20,438 nt of DNA. Origin: Synura sp. LO234KE. Lineage: Eukaryota; Sar; Synurophyceae; Synurales; Mallomonadaceae. The position numbers were made by a program, and so were the translations under genes. Where the stretch lies: the NCBI GenBank assembly GCA_015143735.1, contig VKHC01000080.1:1-20438 (forward strand). The letters are read 5' to 3'. The stretch's first letter is position 1, and each line of letters opens with the position of its first letter. Shown one piece after another: positions 1-10,400 of the stretch. Below the pieces are notes generated by a model. The model ran no database searches and was not told the origin of the DNA. It saw only the letters and a list, made by a program, of their open reading frames with translations.

Positions 1-684
1 ACAAGGCTCAAAATTGGAGTAGCAAAATACTTAGATATGTTTTGGCACTGTCGCACAAAACACGTTTTTAAAACTAGGGGGAACCCACACGTCCTCTTCA
101 ACGAGTGCCCCCGGGGGGCGCTTCGAGGGCAGTCTCCCGGAGCTCTTTACTCGGTTACGGGCATTTTCACTACTTGGTAAATGGAGGGTGGTTATATGTG
201 TTTGACCTGGCTGGTGGTATCTAGGACGCGGGCCGTGCAAAAATTCGAGCTAGTATGTGATATTCCCCTTCAGTCCTCTCTTGCACCTTCTTCAGCGCGC
301 TTCCTCTAGAGCAGGGTTGTTGTTTGTATTTGCTTGTTGTTCTTGAGTTTTCGCTGCTCATTTTTTTATTGTTTCGCTTCTTTGTTGTGGTGTTTCGCGG
401 TTCCTTAACCGACTTAACATTTGATTGTAAATTATGTACGGGAAAAAACAAAGGAATATGCCTTCTATATTTGTTTGCATGAGAAAGAATTAAACTTAAA
501 CATCATAATTACTACTGACAGATTCAACGCAAGCGAGATTACAAGCAATATAGACGCGTTATCTTATTACCGTTCTCGTAATCGTCTCACTCTTAAAGCA
601 ACAGAGTACGCGCAGAACTTAACAGTTGAACCAAATTTTGTTCATTACTACAAAGTGCAATATACCATTCTAGACATATGAGAT
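1..684. other. Unassigned upstream stretch; no supported gene
   Basis: The stretch has a moderately GC-rich half (about 1-240) and an AT-rich half. Two short minus-strand frames (31-240 and 221-451) and one plus-strand frame (421-681, 86 residues, no ATG start) are open, but none shows a recognisable motif, signal peptide or convincing splice context. The plus frame ends 3 bases before the protease stop codon on the other strand, so it would lie in that gene's 3' untranslated region. I treat all of these as chance or as undetectable exons of a gene lying further left. Confidence 0.4.
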
Positions 685-3600
685 TCAAGCACCTCCAGCC
701 ACGTTCGGGAGGTGAACAACGGAAATTCTGGATTCGTCAAGTGACCTCCGAGCGAGGACTCGGATGAGCAAAGCACTTATGCAGCAGAGCGCGAACACTC
801 CAAGAATGAGGGACACAGATAACGTAACAGCAAATGAAATCCCTTTTGCCCTACCTCCTGTAAAAAGAAGCGAATTAGCATCGATTCGATTCAAAGTCGG
901 CGTCTAGTAAGGCGATGATAGCACTACTATATCATGTTGTTTTAATCTCCCATCACAGAAGAGAACATTATCTAGTTGCACTTATCACATCAGGGTGGTG
1001 ACAAGTTAAATCATTGTTTCGACATTTGGAATCACTCAGATTTATTAGCCTACCCGATGTGAAAGTAGGGGTCAAAGTGGAAGCCCGCAATGTGGGGGAG
1101 TGATTTGGACTCGCGCTCGGAGTGCTGGTGACGAGGTATACGACCACAGGCGCACTGACGGACACCGAGTCCGAGACCTGGACACCGGTCAAAGTCTTAA
1201 CATTTGAGGCAGCTATTTTAGATAATAGATTTCCATTCGATACACTGGTAGTGAATTGAGTTACCACCGTGGAGCTTAAAGCAGATGGATTTCGGAAAGA
1301 GGTTCTCTCTAGAATATAAGAAATGATAAGAGTCACAATGTAGCCGGTTTCCTGCGGCGTCTGTGTCTCAGTCACAGCAGAGATTGTAACCGATTGCGGA
1401 TTTGTATCACTGAGAACAGACTCCGCAGCGCTGACAATTGCCTGTCGGGCAGTTACAGCACTAGCTCGTAATGTAGAGTCAAGAGTTGAATCCAACAGTA
1501 AATTTGAATTCAGCAAAGCGTTGTGTGAGATGTTCTGGAGGGTGATGTTGGCACTCATGGACACAAATGTCTTCGTTGGCTCTGTAGGGCTTGATGTCGG
1601 GTTAGAGGCCGGGGAGTTTGGAGGAGAACTAGTCCATGGAAGCGCTGAAGCAATAGGACGGATAACAGTGAGTGTGAATACAATAGAGCAGTAATACTAC
1701 AAAAGAACCTGTCGCTGGTGCGGTGGACGGGTCCACGGTTGGGGACGATGAAGGGAAGAAGGACGGGTCCACAGTTGGGGACGATGAAGGGAAGAAGGAC
1801 GGGACCACGGTTGGGGACGATGAAGGGAAGAAGGACGGGACCACGGTTGGGGACGATGAAGGGAAGAAGGACGGGACCAAGGTTGGGGACGATGAAGGGA
1901 AGAAGGACGGGTCCACTGTTGGGGAAGATGACGGGGAGGAGAACGGCACCACGGTTGGGGAAGATGAAGGGAAGAAGGACGGGACCACGGTTGGGGACGA
2001 TGAAGGGAAGAAGGACGGGACCTCCGTTGGGGACGATGACGGGGAGAAGGTCGGGTCCACTGTTGGGGAAGATGAAGGGAAGAAGGACGGGTCCACGGTT
2101 GGGGACGATGAAGGGAAGAAGGACGGGACCGCGGTTGGGGACGATGACGGGGAGAAGGTCGGGTCCACTGTTGGGGACGATGAAGGGAAGAAGGTCGGGA
2201 CCGCTGTTGGGGACGATGAAGGGGAGAAGGACGGGACCACGGTTGGGGAAGATGACGGGGAGGAGGACGGCATGGACGGCGTCGGGGAAGGACGTGATGA
2301 TGGGCGTGTTGTGGGTTGGGAAGTAGGGGCGGGGAAGCCCATCAACAAGTAATAGAGCTTTCTAAAATTAACGGACCCGAATCCCGTCACAGGGTCCCAC
2401 CCCGCGGACGCATAGTATCCATGATAGCAGCAGGCGGACTGCGTGCACTTGTTGTTGCCCGATGTGATATCGTTGGCGAACGACCCGTTACTCGCGTACA
2501 GTGCAGGGTTGAGCCATCCGACGGGCGACATGCCCGCAGACCTTCTGGCGGCGTTGATCAGGGAAACCATCCCTGCAGTGGCAGGTGCGGAGGACGACGT
2601 CCCGGACACGTAATATTGACGTCCCCCGATGTAAACCTGGTAGTACTTCCCGGCGAGGGACAGATCGGGAAAGCCTCGCCCCGACTTGTTATAGCCACGG
2701 TAAGGCGACGTGGACACTGTCTGGAAGTATGTTGATATTGCCGACCGTTGCTGAGCGAAGGCAGGGAAGAGGAGGGAGAAGCCGCCACCGGACGTGGTCA
2801 CGCCGCCGTTGTTATGGTCGCAAGACACCTCACGGCTGCTCCCAGTCTCGGCGCCGCACGTCTCTCCGACGGCGGTTACATAGGGCGAGGATGCGGGGAA
2901 CATAGGATCATAGGCGCACGCGGACATATTTGTGGAGGATCGGAATTGGAATCCAGGAGCGCCGTCATCTCCGCTGGACACAAGAACTGTGACTCCCATG
3001 GCGCCGAGTTTGATGGCCTCGATGTTGAAGGAGATCGGGTGGGGGGAGTTCACCAGGTCGGACTCCGCCTCACTGTAGCTTATGGAGTACACGTTTGTGT
3101 GTGAGGTCGAGTTCGCTACACTCGTACACCAGGACAAGAAGTCGTCCGTGGCATTGTCATAGCTGTGGCGGAGGCGAGAAGGGACAGAGTTACTAGGTAA
3201 TAACTGCGATTGATTTCAGTCGGGAAAGAGGTCGGGCGTGATTGGGGCGGTGGACGGAGTGATTATACCGTACATGATTGTGGTCGGGGTGTCTTGCGCC
3301 ACCGCGGTGATGTACTGGAGATCCAGATTACTCTCCGCGCAGTCCAGGGCGTTGGCGTTGCATACGGCGGGGTTGTCGCGACCGTTCGGGTCGTGATCCA
3401 CAGGGTGATCCGGAATACCGAAATTGCTCTGAAACTTGGATAGGTCCGAGGAGGAGAAATACTGGCCCACAGTGGAATAGATGGTTTGCGATGTGAGTGT
3501 GTTTCCCTTATTTGTAAATATATTGTAGTACGAGTTCAGCAGAGCGGGGGTGATATACGCCGTGGCGGTCTGTGAGGAGGCGGCCTGAGCCGTCACCGCA

Positions 3601-4121
3601 GACCGGTGGGACCTGGAGAGACCTGGCAACTCGAGAATCCGGTAAATTGCGAAGATGTGCTTCTCGAAGGTCGGAGGGAGCGTGTAGCTGGAGGACCGGA
3701 ATACGATTTCTCCGGATGACGAATGTTTGTATGGGTGGAACTTAGCCGAAAATAGTGATTCCCACGTTCTCCGCGAAGCCCTCGCAGTTATATACTCGCC
3801 GTACAGCGTTTCTTTATAGTCAATGATGGCGTGCAGGTTAAGGTAATTTCTCACTGCCTCTAGAGCCGCTTCGTTGTAAGTGAGCCTCCCCACCTCCTCG
3901 CGGGTGAGATGGTGTCCGTAACGCGGAGAGGACGGGTCGGACACGTCGTGAAGTATGCCCTCCAACTTGTCGACATTCAACTGATGCAAAGCTATCACTA
4001 TCTCATGAGCGGCGTCTAAATCGACCATAGCACTATCCAAACGAATAAAGTCCCGCCGCGTGTAATGGTTCGCCTCATGCACTGCACGTGTCATAAGTGA
4101 AATTGTGACCGAAAAACGCAT
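685..4121 (-). CDS. Tripeptidyl-peptidase-1-like serine-carboxyl protease (S53, sedolisin) with stalk and membrane anchor
   Basis: Four exons: 4121-3256, 3162-1709, 1644-1054, 857-685, about 1027 residues. Residues ~34-175 match the S53 activation prodomain (SDPSSPRYG near 62-69). The catalytic part (~200-566) has the Glu/Asp pair in AESNLDLQY (E263, D267), the oxyanion Asp in SSGDDGA (D354), the nucleophile Ser in SGTSSSAP (S478) and calcium-site aspartates in NDIT (D520) and GWDPVTGFG (D545). The family removes N-terminal tripeptides at acidic pH. A Pro/Ser/Thr stalk, a SEA-like region (~800-935), a transmembrane helix (977-1002) and a basic tail follow, suggesting a type I membrane protein with an outward or lumenal protease. 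The two 3' introns (64 and 196 nt) join in phase. The first joint is doubtful because an in-frame TGA lies at 3218-3216. The start is the first ATG after an in-frame stop. No clear signal peptide is visible, so a 5' exon may be missing. Confidence 0.9.
1722..2263 (-). repeat. 36-nt coding minisatellite, about 15 units (PSSSPTxxPxxx stalk)
   Basis: About fifteen near-identical 36-base units encode the 12-residue repeat PSSSPTVVPSFF and variants (V/A/D/E/L at positions 7-8, SFF/TFS/FSS at the end). The array lies in the protease's second exon, just after the catalytic domain and after a shorter non-periodic PTSQPTTRPSSRPS segment. It should form an extended, probably O-glycosylated spacer holding the enzyme off the membrane. 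All three frames of the opposite strand stay open because of the periodicity, which creates large spurious ORFs. Confidence 0.93.
3163..3255 (-). other. Putative 93-nt intron spanning an in-frame stop in the protease gene
   Basis: On the minus strand the two halves of the S53 catalytic domain are in the same reading frame, separated by a single TGA (3218-3216). Removing 3255-3163 (donor GTCCAC, acceptor CCACAG) takes out the stop, keeps phase 2 and yields MYGIITP joined to YDNATDDFLSW, which fits the family. The donor is weak. The better-looking donor GTATAA, ten bases upstream, gives the wrong phase with every nearby acceptor. Alternatives are a nonsense mutation, stop readthrough or a sequencing error. 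Confidence 0.55.
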
Positions 4122-4756
4122 ATTATTTCCAAAATATCATTAATATAAATGCACAAATATAAATAAGATTTCAATAGGCAGTCGATGTTGATTTCGATGA
4201 CTATGGAGTGACATAAAACAGGGGCAACAATTTTACTACATGAGGATCATAACAGAGGCCTGATGTTTTTATTTGGTAAAACGTCATCATCGTCTGTAAT
4301 TGATGTCATCCCTAATCTGAGGGATTTTCACATATGTTGTGCACTGAAATGTAAAGAAGTCAACACTAGACTTTGGCCGATTATGGGTTATTTCCAGGCT
4401 TTCATGGATGTTGTAGCGCGAAACAAGACAAGGTCTATAGGAAATGGGTATTACATGGGGGAGAGCATTTATAGGTTACGAATAACGGTATTTAGAGAAA
4501 TATAATAGTAGTAAAATAGTTTTAAATCATCGTTAACACCGTCAAAATGCATAGTACAATTTGACGAAAAGAAAAATTGAAATAATTATCATACATCATA
4601 CATGTTAAGAACGAAATTAGGGCTAATAAATCTTCAACATAATTTATTTACAGGTCGTAGATTGTTCGTTTCTCAAAATTTATAGCACATTAAGGCCTTT
4701 CTCTTACCACTACGCGTGCATAAAACTGCCAAGCTAATCGCCGAAGCAAGTATAAT
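4122..4756. other. AT-rich divergent intergenic region
   Basis: It lies between the 5' ends of the protease (minus) and the GT41 gene (plus), so it should hold both promoters if the gene starts are right. No clear TATA element or paired motif stands out. A plus-strand frame at 4263-4505 (80 residues) shows no known motif and is probably chance. Confidence 0.5.
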
Positions 4757-7461
4757 ATGAACTCTAAGTTTGGTCATTTCAAACTAGTGTTAGATCCTGA
4801 ATTATTTACTGAAAAAGAAAAGAAAAGAAAAAATCATAAACATATTTATAGCAACAATAATTCAAAAAACCTCATTCTTGTCAGGTATTTTTAATCGCAT
4901 TGTCCTATCTATCATGAGCTTGAAAAATGTAGTAACTGTCACGAGATTTTACCGTTACAGAAGGGTAAGGAGCCACAGGTTGAATATATGAAAGAATTTT
5001 TTATTGCAAAATTTTTGTTTTGGTGGCTTCACAGTAATGTTGGATATTCCTTCTGCATAGGATATAAAATATATTCCAATAGCTTTATTGACGATTCTGG
5101 AATGTAAACTCGAACAATACGCAAATAATTTAGATATAATGTACTAATCTTGTATTACAGATATATTTGTAATCTGCAAAGCTCTTGCAGGCACTTAGAA
5201 AAATCCATTTTCTTAACCACTTCCTCGGTATTTATTTCGGGATCTATTAAGGTCATTTACATATATACCTATCGTAACTTCAAGTCTCACCGAACTTACT
5301 TAACAATTAAATATACTACAGAAGCGATGGTACCTTGAAAATTCAAATGGAAATATTCTGTTTCGGTCTATTGATGTTGTACCAGACGGTAGATTTCAGT
5401 CGTGGAAAGATGTTCTGACCAATAAAACTGTATCTGTATCAGTTACTGAACTACTCGTTTCTGAACGAGATTGTGGAGGTTCCCAATCTCTCATTGAATC
5501 CATATGGCTATTGTCTACGGTGAACGATCTAAGTAGTTCTATGGTAAATAATGTACCTATCAGAGATCTTATGATGAATTGTCGCCGGAAGTTTCAAGAT
5601 ATCACTATTACTGACCCTCATGGATTCACACCCTCCCCCAACCAGCCCATGAAAGTGGATCCACAATCCGAACTTCCTAACAGCTCTGCGGCTAATATTT
5701 ACTCCCATTTGATAGAATTAATGATTTGGTGCGAATTCGGAAGAAGCAATTACATGTTTCACATGCCGTCTAACCCGTTGTTCGTCGAGCAACGGGACGG
5801 ACATATGGAGTACAGGAAAAGAGAAAACCTCCCAACAAGTTGCTATGGCATATTACGAGAAAAAATAAAGGCTCGAATCCAGAAGCAAAGTCCCTCTCGT
5901 GACAGGAGTGGTGATGGGTCGATGGCGGTGACGGACACGTGCCACGGAAGTCCCTTAATGACAAATCCGTTGAGCTGCCGTCTGATGGCGAGTGTGAAAG
6001 CAGACGCCAACGGCACTGACGAGAGTGGAAATGGAGATTTCGGGGAGCTGGACTTCATGGCTGAGCAGCGGGTGTTGTGCTGCCTATACTTCACCAGTCT
6101 CTTTCTAGAGGTCGACTCGCAGTTCAGGTCAGTTGGGGCGCAAGGGCGCGCACACCCGCAATGAATGGGTTTCCCTTCCATTCATTACCTGATTCCTGTT
6201 GTGTGTTGTTTATTGGTGGTCACTGAATTGAAATGTCGGTGCGAAAAGGAATGACAGTGTCGTGGCGGAGTTGAGGCCGCGAACGTGCCTGCGATTGGGA
6301 GATATATATGTTTCTGAGATCCGCTGTGTGTCCCTCTGCTTGCGCGTATATATAATATATGTGCTGATGAATATGCGCGTAAGTAGGAATGGAGTGGGCG
6401 ACGAGGCTATCCTCTCCATACCAATCTACAAGGAGATACTCGCTCACACCGTACCTGTAGAGCACGTGGCGATTCGGGTTCAAGTGATGTTTTTTCTCAC
6501 TCAGCTGCTTACGTTTGGTAAGTGCTGCACCACCACAGGCTTGCACCGACAATTCAGCTCTGACGATCCCTCAAGTGGTCTTGTGTTGTTGCTGGTACCG
6601 TTGTGGTGGGCTTCTGCAGGAGAGGCGAGCGATGCGGACTACAGTTGGCTTGGAAGCTCAGGTACTCGGCTCCGGCAGCATTGGGATGGGTTGAGGTGGG
6701 ACGGGGCGAACAGGCGGAGAATCGCGCATTTCCTTGTCTGAGTACTTGGTTGGGTGGCAAAGCCTGTCTCTCTGTACAGCTCAGGACTTACGCCTCCATG
6801 GTTTTCCTCGGGCACTGGTTTGTGCTGTCGTGTCAGGGCGGACCGTCGCCGTCTGCAACGATATCCTTAGGCGGATCCCTCTCACCAGAGATGCGACAGA
6901 CCTCTACTCCCAGCTCTGTTATTTGGTGGCCCAGTACTCATTGGATGTCCCGGAGCCTCAACTGCCCGAGGAAGACAAGGAGGAGGAAGCGAACCGAGCA
7001 GGGGTGGCCGCGGACCAGTTGTGTGGGCGTACGAACGAGCAGCCGGGAGTCCGACCTGTCCCTCTTTCCTTGGAAGCTCTCTCTCCAAGTATGCCGCAGG
7101 CCATCTCACCCAGCCGCACCTTATCACTTCGCACCTCCCACCTCGTGTGTCCCTGTCCGTCAGTCATATCCACGGTGGCGATTCAAGGAGCGGTGGAGAC
7201 TGCGTCCCGTCTGCTACTGTGGGTGTACTATATACACCCGATGGACTTGTCCGTATGTGTTTGGGAATTTGTACATGGGTATACGTGTATTTGTCTGAGT
7301 ATATATGATTCCTGATTCACTCGTTTGTCAAACTTTTTACCTTCCTTCTGTTCGTCAGTGGCGCACTCGCCCGGGAACCTAATTGGAATTCGAGCGGTAT
7401 TGCGAGGTACTGGACAGCCGAACAGGACAGGCTCGAGACCGCTCCTGCTTACCCCTCTCTG
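4757..7461 (+). other. N-terminal exons of the GT41 gene (non-TPR region, provisional model)
   Basis: Modelled exons: 4757-4884, optional 18-nt micro-exon 4961-4978, 5035-5103, 5161-5251, 5322-6127, 6387-6517, 6620-6661, 6780-about 7017, 7359-7461. All but the last upstream joint agree in phase. Useful signals are donors GTAAAC at 5104, GTCAGT at 6128, GTAAGT at 6518 and GTGAGT at 7462. A TACTAAT branch-point-like sequence lies inside the 57-nt intron 5104-5160. The large exon encodes 268 residues that match nothing I know; its end and the following exons look helical (EAILSIPIYKEILAHTV, VQVMFFLTQLL, LYSQLCYLVAQY). The donor ending the 6780 exon is unresolved: 7018 (GTTGTG) or 6934 (GTACTC) both fit the phase. 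The first exons are much more AT-rich than those after about 5880. Confidence 0.5.
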
Positions 7462-10400
7462 GTGAGTCCCAATAGTCGTGGTCACCGCTACCCATGCCTA
7501 CGTGTGAAATCGCGGTCACCTGTTAGTGCTATGACCGTGACTCCACATACGTAACGGCCTTACCGCTGTGTACCCCACAGTCTGGGAATCGGAGGGCAGC
7601 GCTGCTCCTGGAGACCGTCCTGTATTTCCTCCAGGTGCTTGGCCCACTCCCTTGGGGTCCCTTGTGTGATATCCTAAGACGTGGATGTGGTGCAGGCTGT
7701 ACCGGGAGAGGACCATGTCCTGCCACTCGCACTGGGACTGTTCATGCTCTGCACAACACCCGTGGTGCTCCACTGTCCTCTTCCGTCCTCCAGTCCACAC
7801 CGTGATGACAGAGGATATGATCGATTTCGTTACGACTTCAATACCACCTCGGCTGAAGAAGGGGGAGGGGGAGGGAGAGGGGACGACTGCTCTTTCGATG
7901 AGCCAAGATCACTTCGAGCGATGGTGAGGACCGTTTCGGTTCGCTCAATCCTCCTGTCCCCACCCCACCTTTCCTCTAAGTCCGTGCCCTCACCCCTCCT
8001 TGCCCTTCCGCTTTAGGCTGTTCGTCATCTATCTGTTATAGAGGAGACGTGCCGGCGTAGCGGTCGCTGTCTATTCGGACCCGAGTCGGGCGGTGTGGAC
8101 GGGCTGGTGGTCAGGGGCTTGTTTCTGCTCGCCTACCAGGTGGGATGGAATGGGTGCGGGGCTAGGCCCCTCGACACTACCATGGTGTGATGTGGGTGGG
8201 GGCTTAGTATTCGTGATCTTCTCATTGGCTATTCTTGCCCTCGTCTGGACCTGCGGTCCTCCACCTCGCTTACGTCATGTGCTGTTTTGGCGTCTTATTC
8301 CTCGACAGAGCCTCCCCGCGCATGAGGATATGGATAGACACCCCAACTGGGAGATACCGTATCTCATCTATACCATAGCCCGGGGCGCGTCTCCCTCCTG
8401 GGCTTGGGAAGAAGACCAGAGTGGCCGAGCAGAAGGTTCGACGAATGTCACTAAGGTGTCTCTCGGTCCAGGGAACGGGCAGCACATTTGGGAGGGACAG
8501 GAGCAAGAGGCCGGGGATCGATTGGCGGACCGGGTTCGGGTCGGCTTCTTGTCGGCTCACTTCTTTGAGCACAGCGTCGGTCGCCTGCTCACGTCGGTCA
8601 TATGTGGACTCGACGAAGACGTGTTCGAAGTCTGGGTGATTCACGTAAGTGAATTACCTTCATATTCCCTCACGTGTGCATGCGTTCACCAGCCTCCCAC
8701 CGCGCCTTTCATCGTACCTACATATCATATTCGTGTGAATCGACCACACGTCCTTAGGTACACCGCAATCCCGCACCCCGCACGACTCGATACATCACTT
8801 CTTGCACCTCAGGTATCCCGCGATGGCGCGGCGGGGTCCCAACGGTCGGATCGCGTCACCGCCACGCTTTCCTCGAGGATAAAACACCAGGTCCCTTACC
8901 TTCCCCACCCCTACCTCCTGGCACATCGACCCCGTCCCCGCCTCATTCCATCTGCTGTACAGATGTACGTGTCGTCGTCCTCGCTGCTCCGCTCGGTCGG
9001 CGCGGTTCGGTCCCTATCTTTGGACCTGCTGGTATTCGGAGACTCATTTTTAGGTAGGCTTGAAATACATTTGGAGGGTCAGGACAAGCAAAGAAGGGTT
9101 AGTTAAGGTCTACTCGTCCGCCAGTCCGAACCCGAATCGTCTGTAGCTAATCAGTACAGCGACATGGATTCGTAAAACGTCCTGTCTTAGAGTATAATCG
9201 TTGTTGCGTAACGTTCCTACAAGAGTAATCAAGGTCGATGAGCTCATTCGCTTCACAACGAGGAGACACCACTCCAGTACCACTTCCACCGCGTAGTTCA
9301 TGGAATGAGCTTAGTAATAATTATCTTTATTTTTCAATTACTTGCATGCGTTACATGTCGCTGACTGTCGCTTGTGTCCAAGACACCGGGACTGCTAATC
9401 TGGCGATGCACCGCCTGGCGCCGGTCCAGGTGCGGCTACATGCCCTACAGGCCGCGTCTAAGTCATGATTATTACAACGTTTCCTCAAATCTATTAATGT
9501 CCGTGTCCTTGTCCGTGTCATTTACTATAGGTTATGTTCTGGGGACACCCTTACACCACGGGTACCATTTATGCGGCTGACCTATGCTTCAACAATAACT
9601 GCTCTAACGCACATATACTGTGCGCTAGGATTTCCGTCGATGGACTACTTCATATCTTCGGTTCTGTTTGAAGACACGGACTCGCAGGCCCGTCACAGGT
9701 CGTTACATACCCGCGCTTCCTGAATCTCGCTCGACAATGGCTGTTGTTCAGATAGTACGCCTTCACGAGCTTCTTTCCCTCCCCCCACTTACGGTGCAAC
9801 TGGGTCCATCTTTCACATGGCTCTCTGTCTGTTCGTCGATGCTATCTGTGTGTATTGATGTGTGTCCTAGTGCCGACCAGTTCGAGAGGTACAGCGAACA
9901 GTTGGTACTATTCGACTCCATTACTGTGTCTATCCTTCCCGTCCTCCTCCCTGATGGTCTGGCCGATGACGGGGATGAGAACGAGGCCCTGGGCGATAGA
10001 CACAGAGGCACTGAAATTCTAGGAGTGCGAGACGGCACAGGTGATCGAGTGATAGAGGGATGGTATGACCTTTGGAGTCGTCCGTTTCTCTTCCCTCGAT
10101 TCGTGAAGGCCGACCGTGCCAACGATACTTCGACGAACGGAGGCGCATTCACTGGGGACCCGTGGCGGTTCTACGGCTGCTTCCAATCACTGATGAAAAT
10201 GCATCCCGCCTTTGATCAGGCAATCGCCAAGGTATGTCTGCGAGAAGGGCATTGCAGTCCGAGCGCCGCGCCGTGTGATTACTTTGCTTGGCGATGCGAT
10301 GCGGTGTGGTGGAATCGCTTGCGGTTATAACTGTCCTCCGTTATGCCCAATACCTCCAATTTACCTTCAGCGTCTGCAATCCTCGTCGGTGTTCACACTG

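Noticed and set aside
1718-2352. Two overlapping plus-strand ORFs of about 200 codons (GDDEGKKDG and RTGPRLGTMKG repeats)
   Set aside because: They are antisense readings of the 36-bp coding minisatellite in the protease. The 36-base period keeps frames open, and the minus strand has clear S53 context.
3216-3218. Selenocysteine reading of the in-frame TGA
   Set aside because: The position is not a redox or catalytic site in S53 proteases, and no SECIS-like hairpin was noticed in the 3' region; an intron or a mutation is simpler.
2316-3443. Several plus-strand ORFs antisense to the protease catalytic exons
   Set aside because: GC-rich shadows with no motifs; the opposite strand encodes conserved S53 residues throughout.
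8270-8644. 124-codon minus-strand ORF opposite the HSVGRL exon
   Set aside because: Shadow of a strongly conserved GT41 exon with consensus splice sites on the plus strand.
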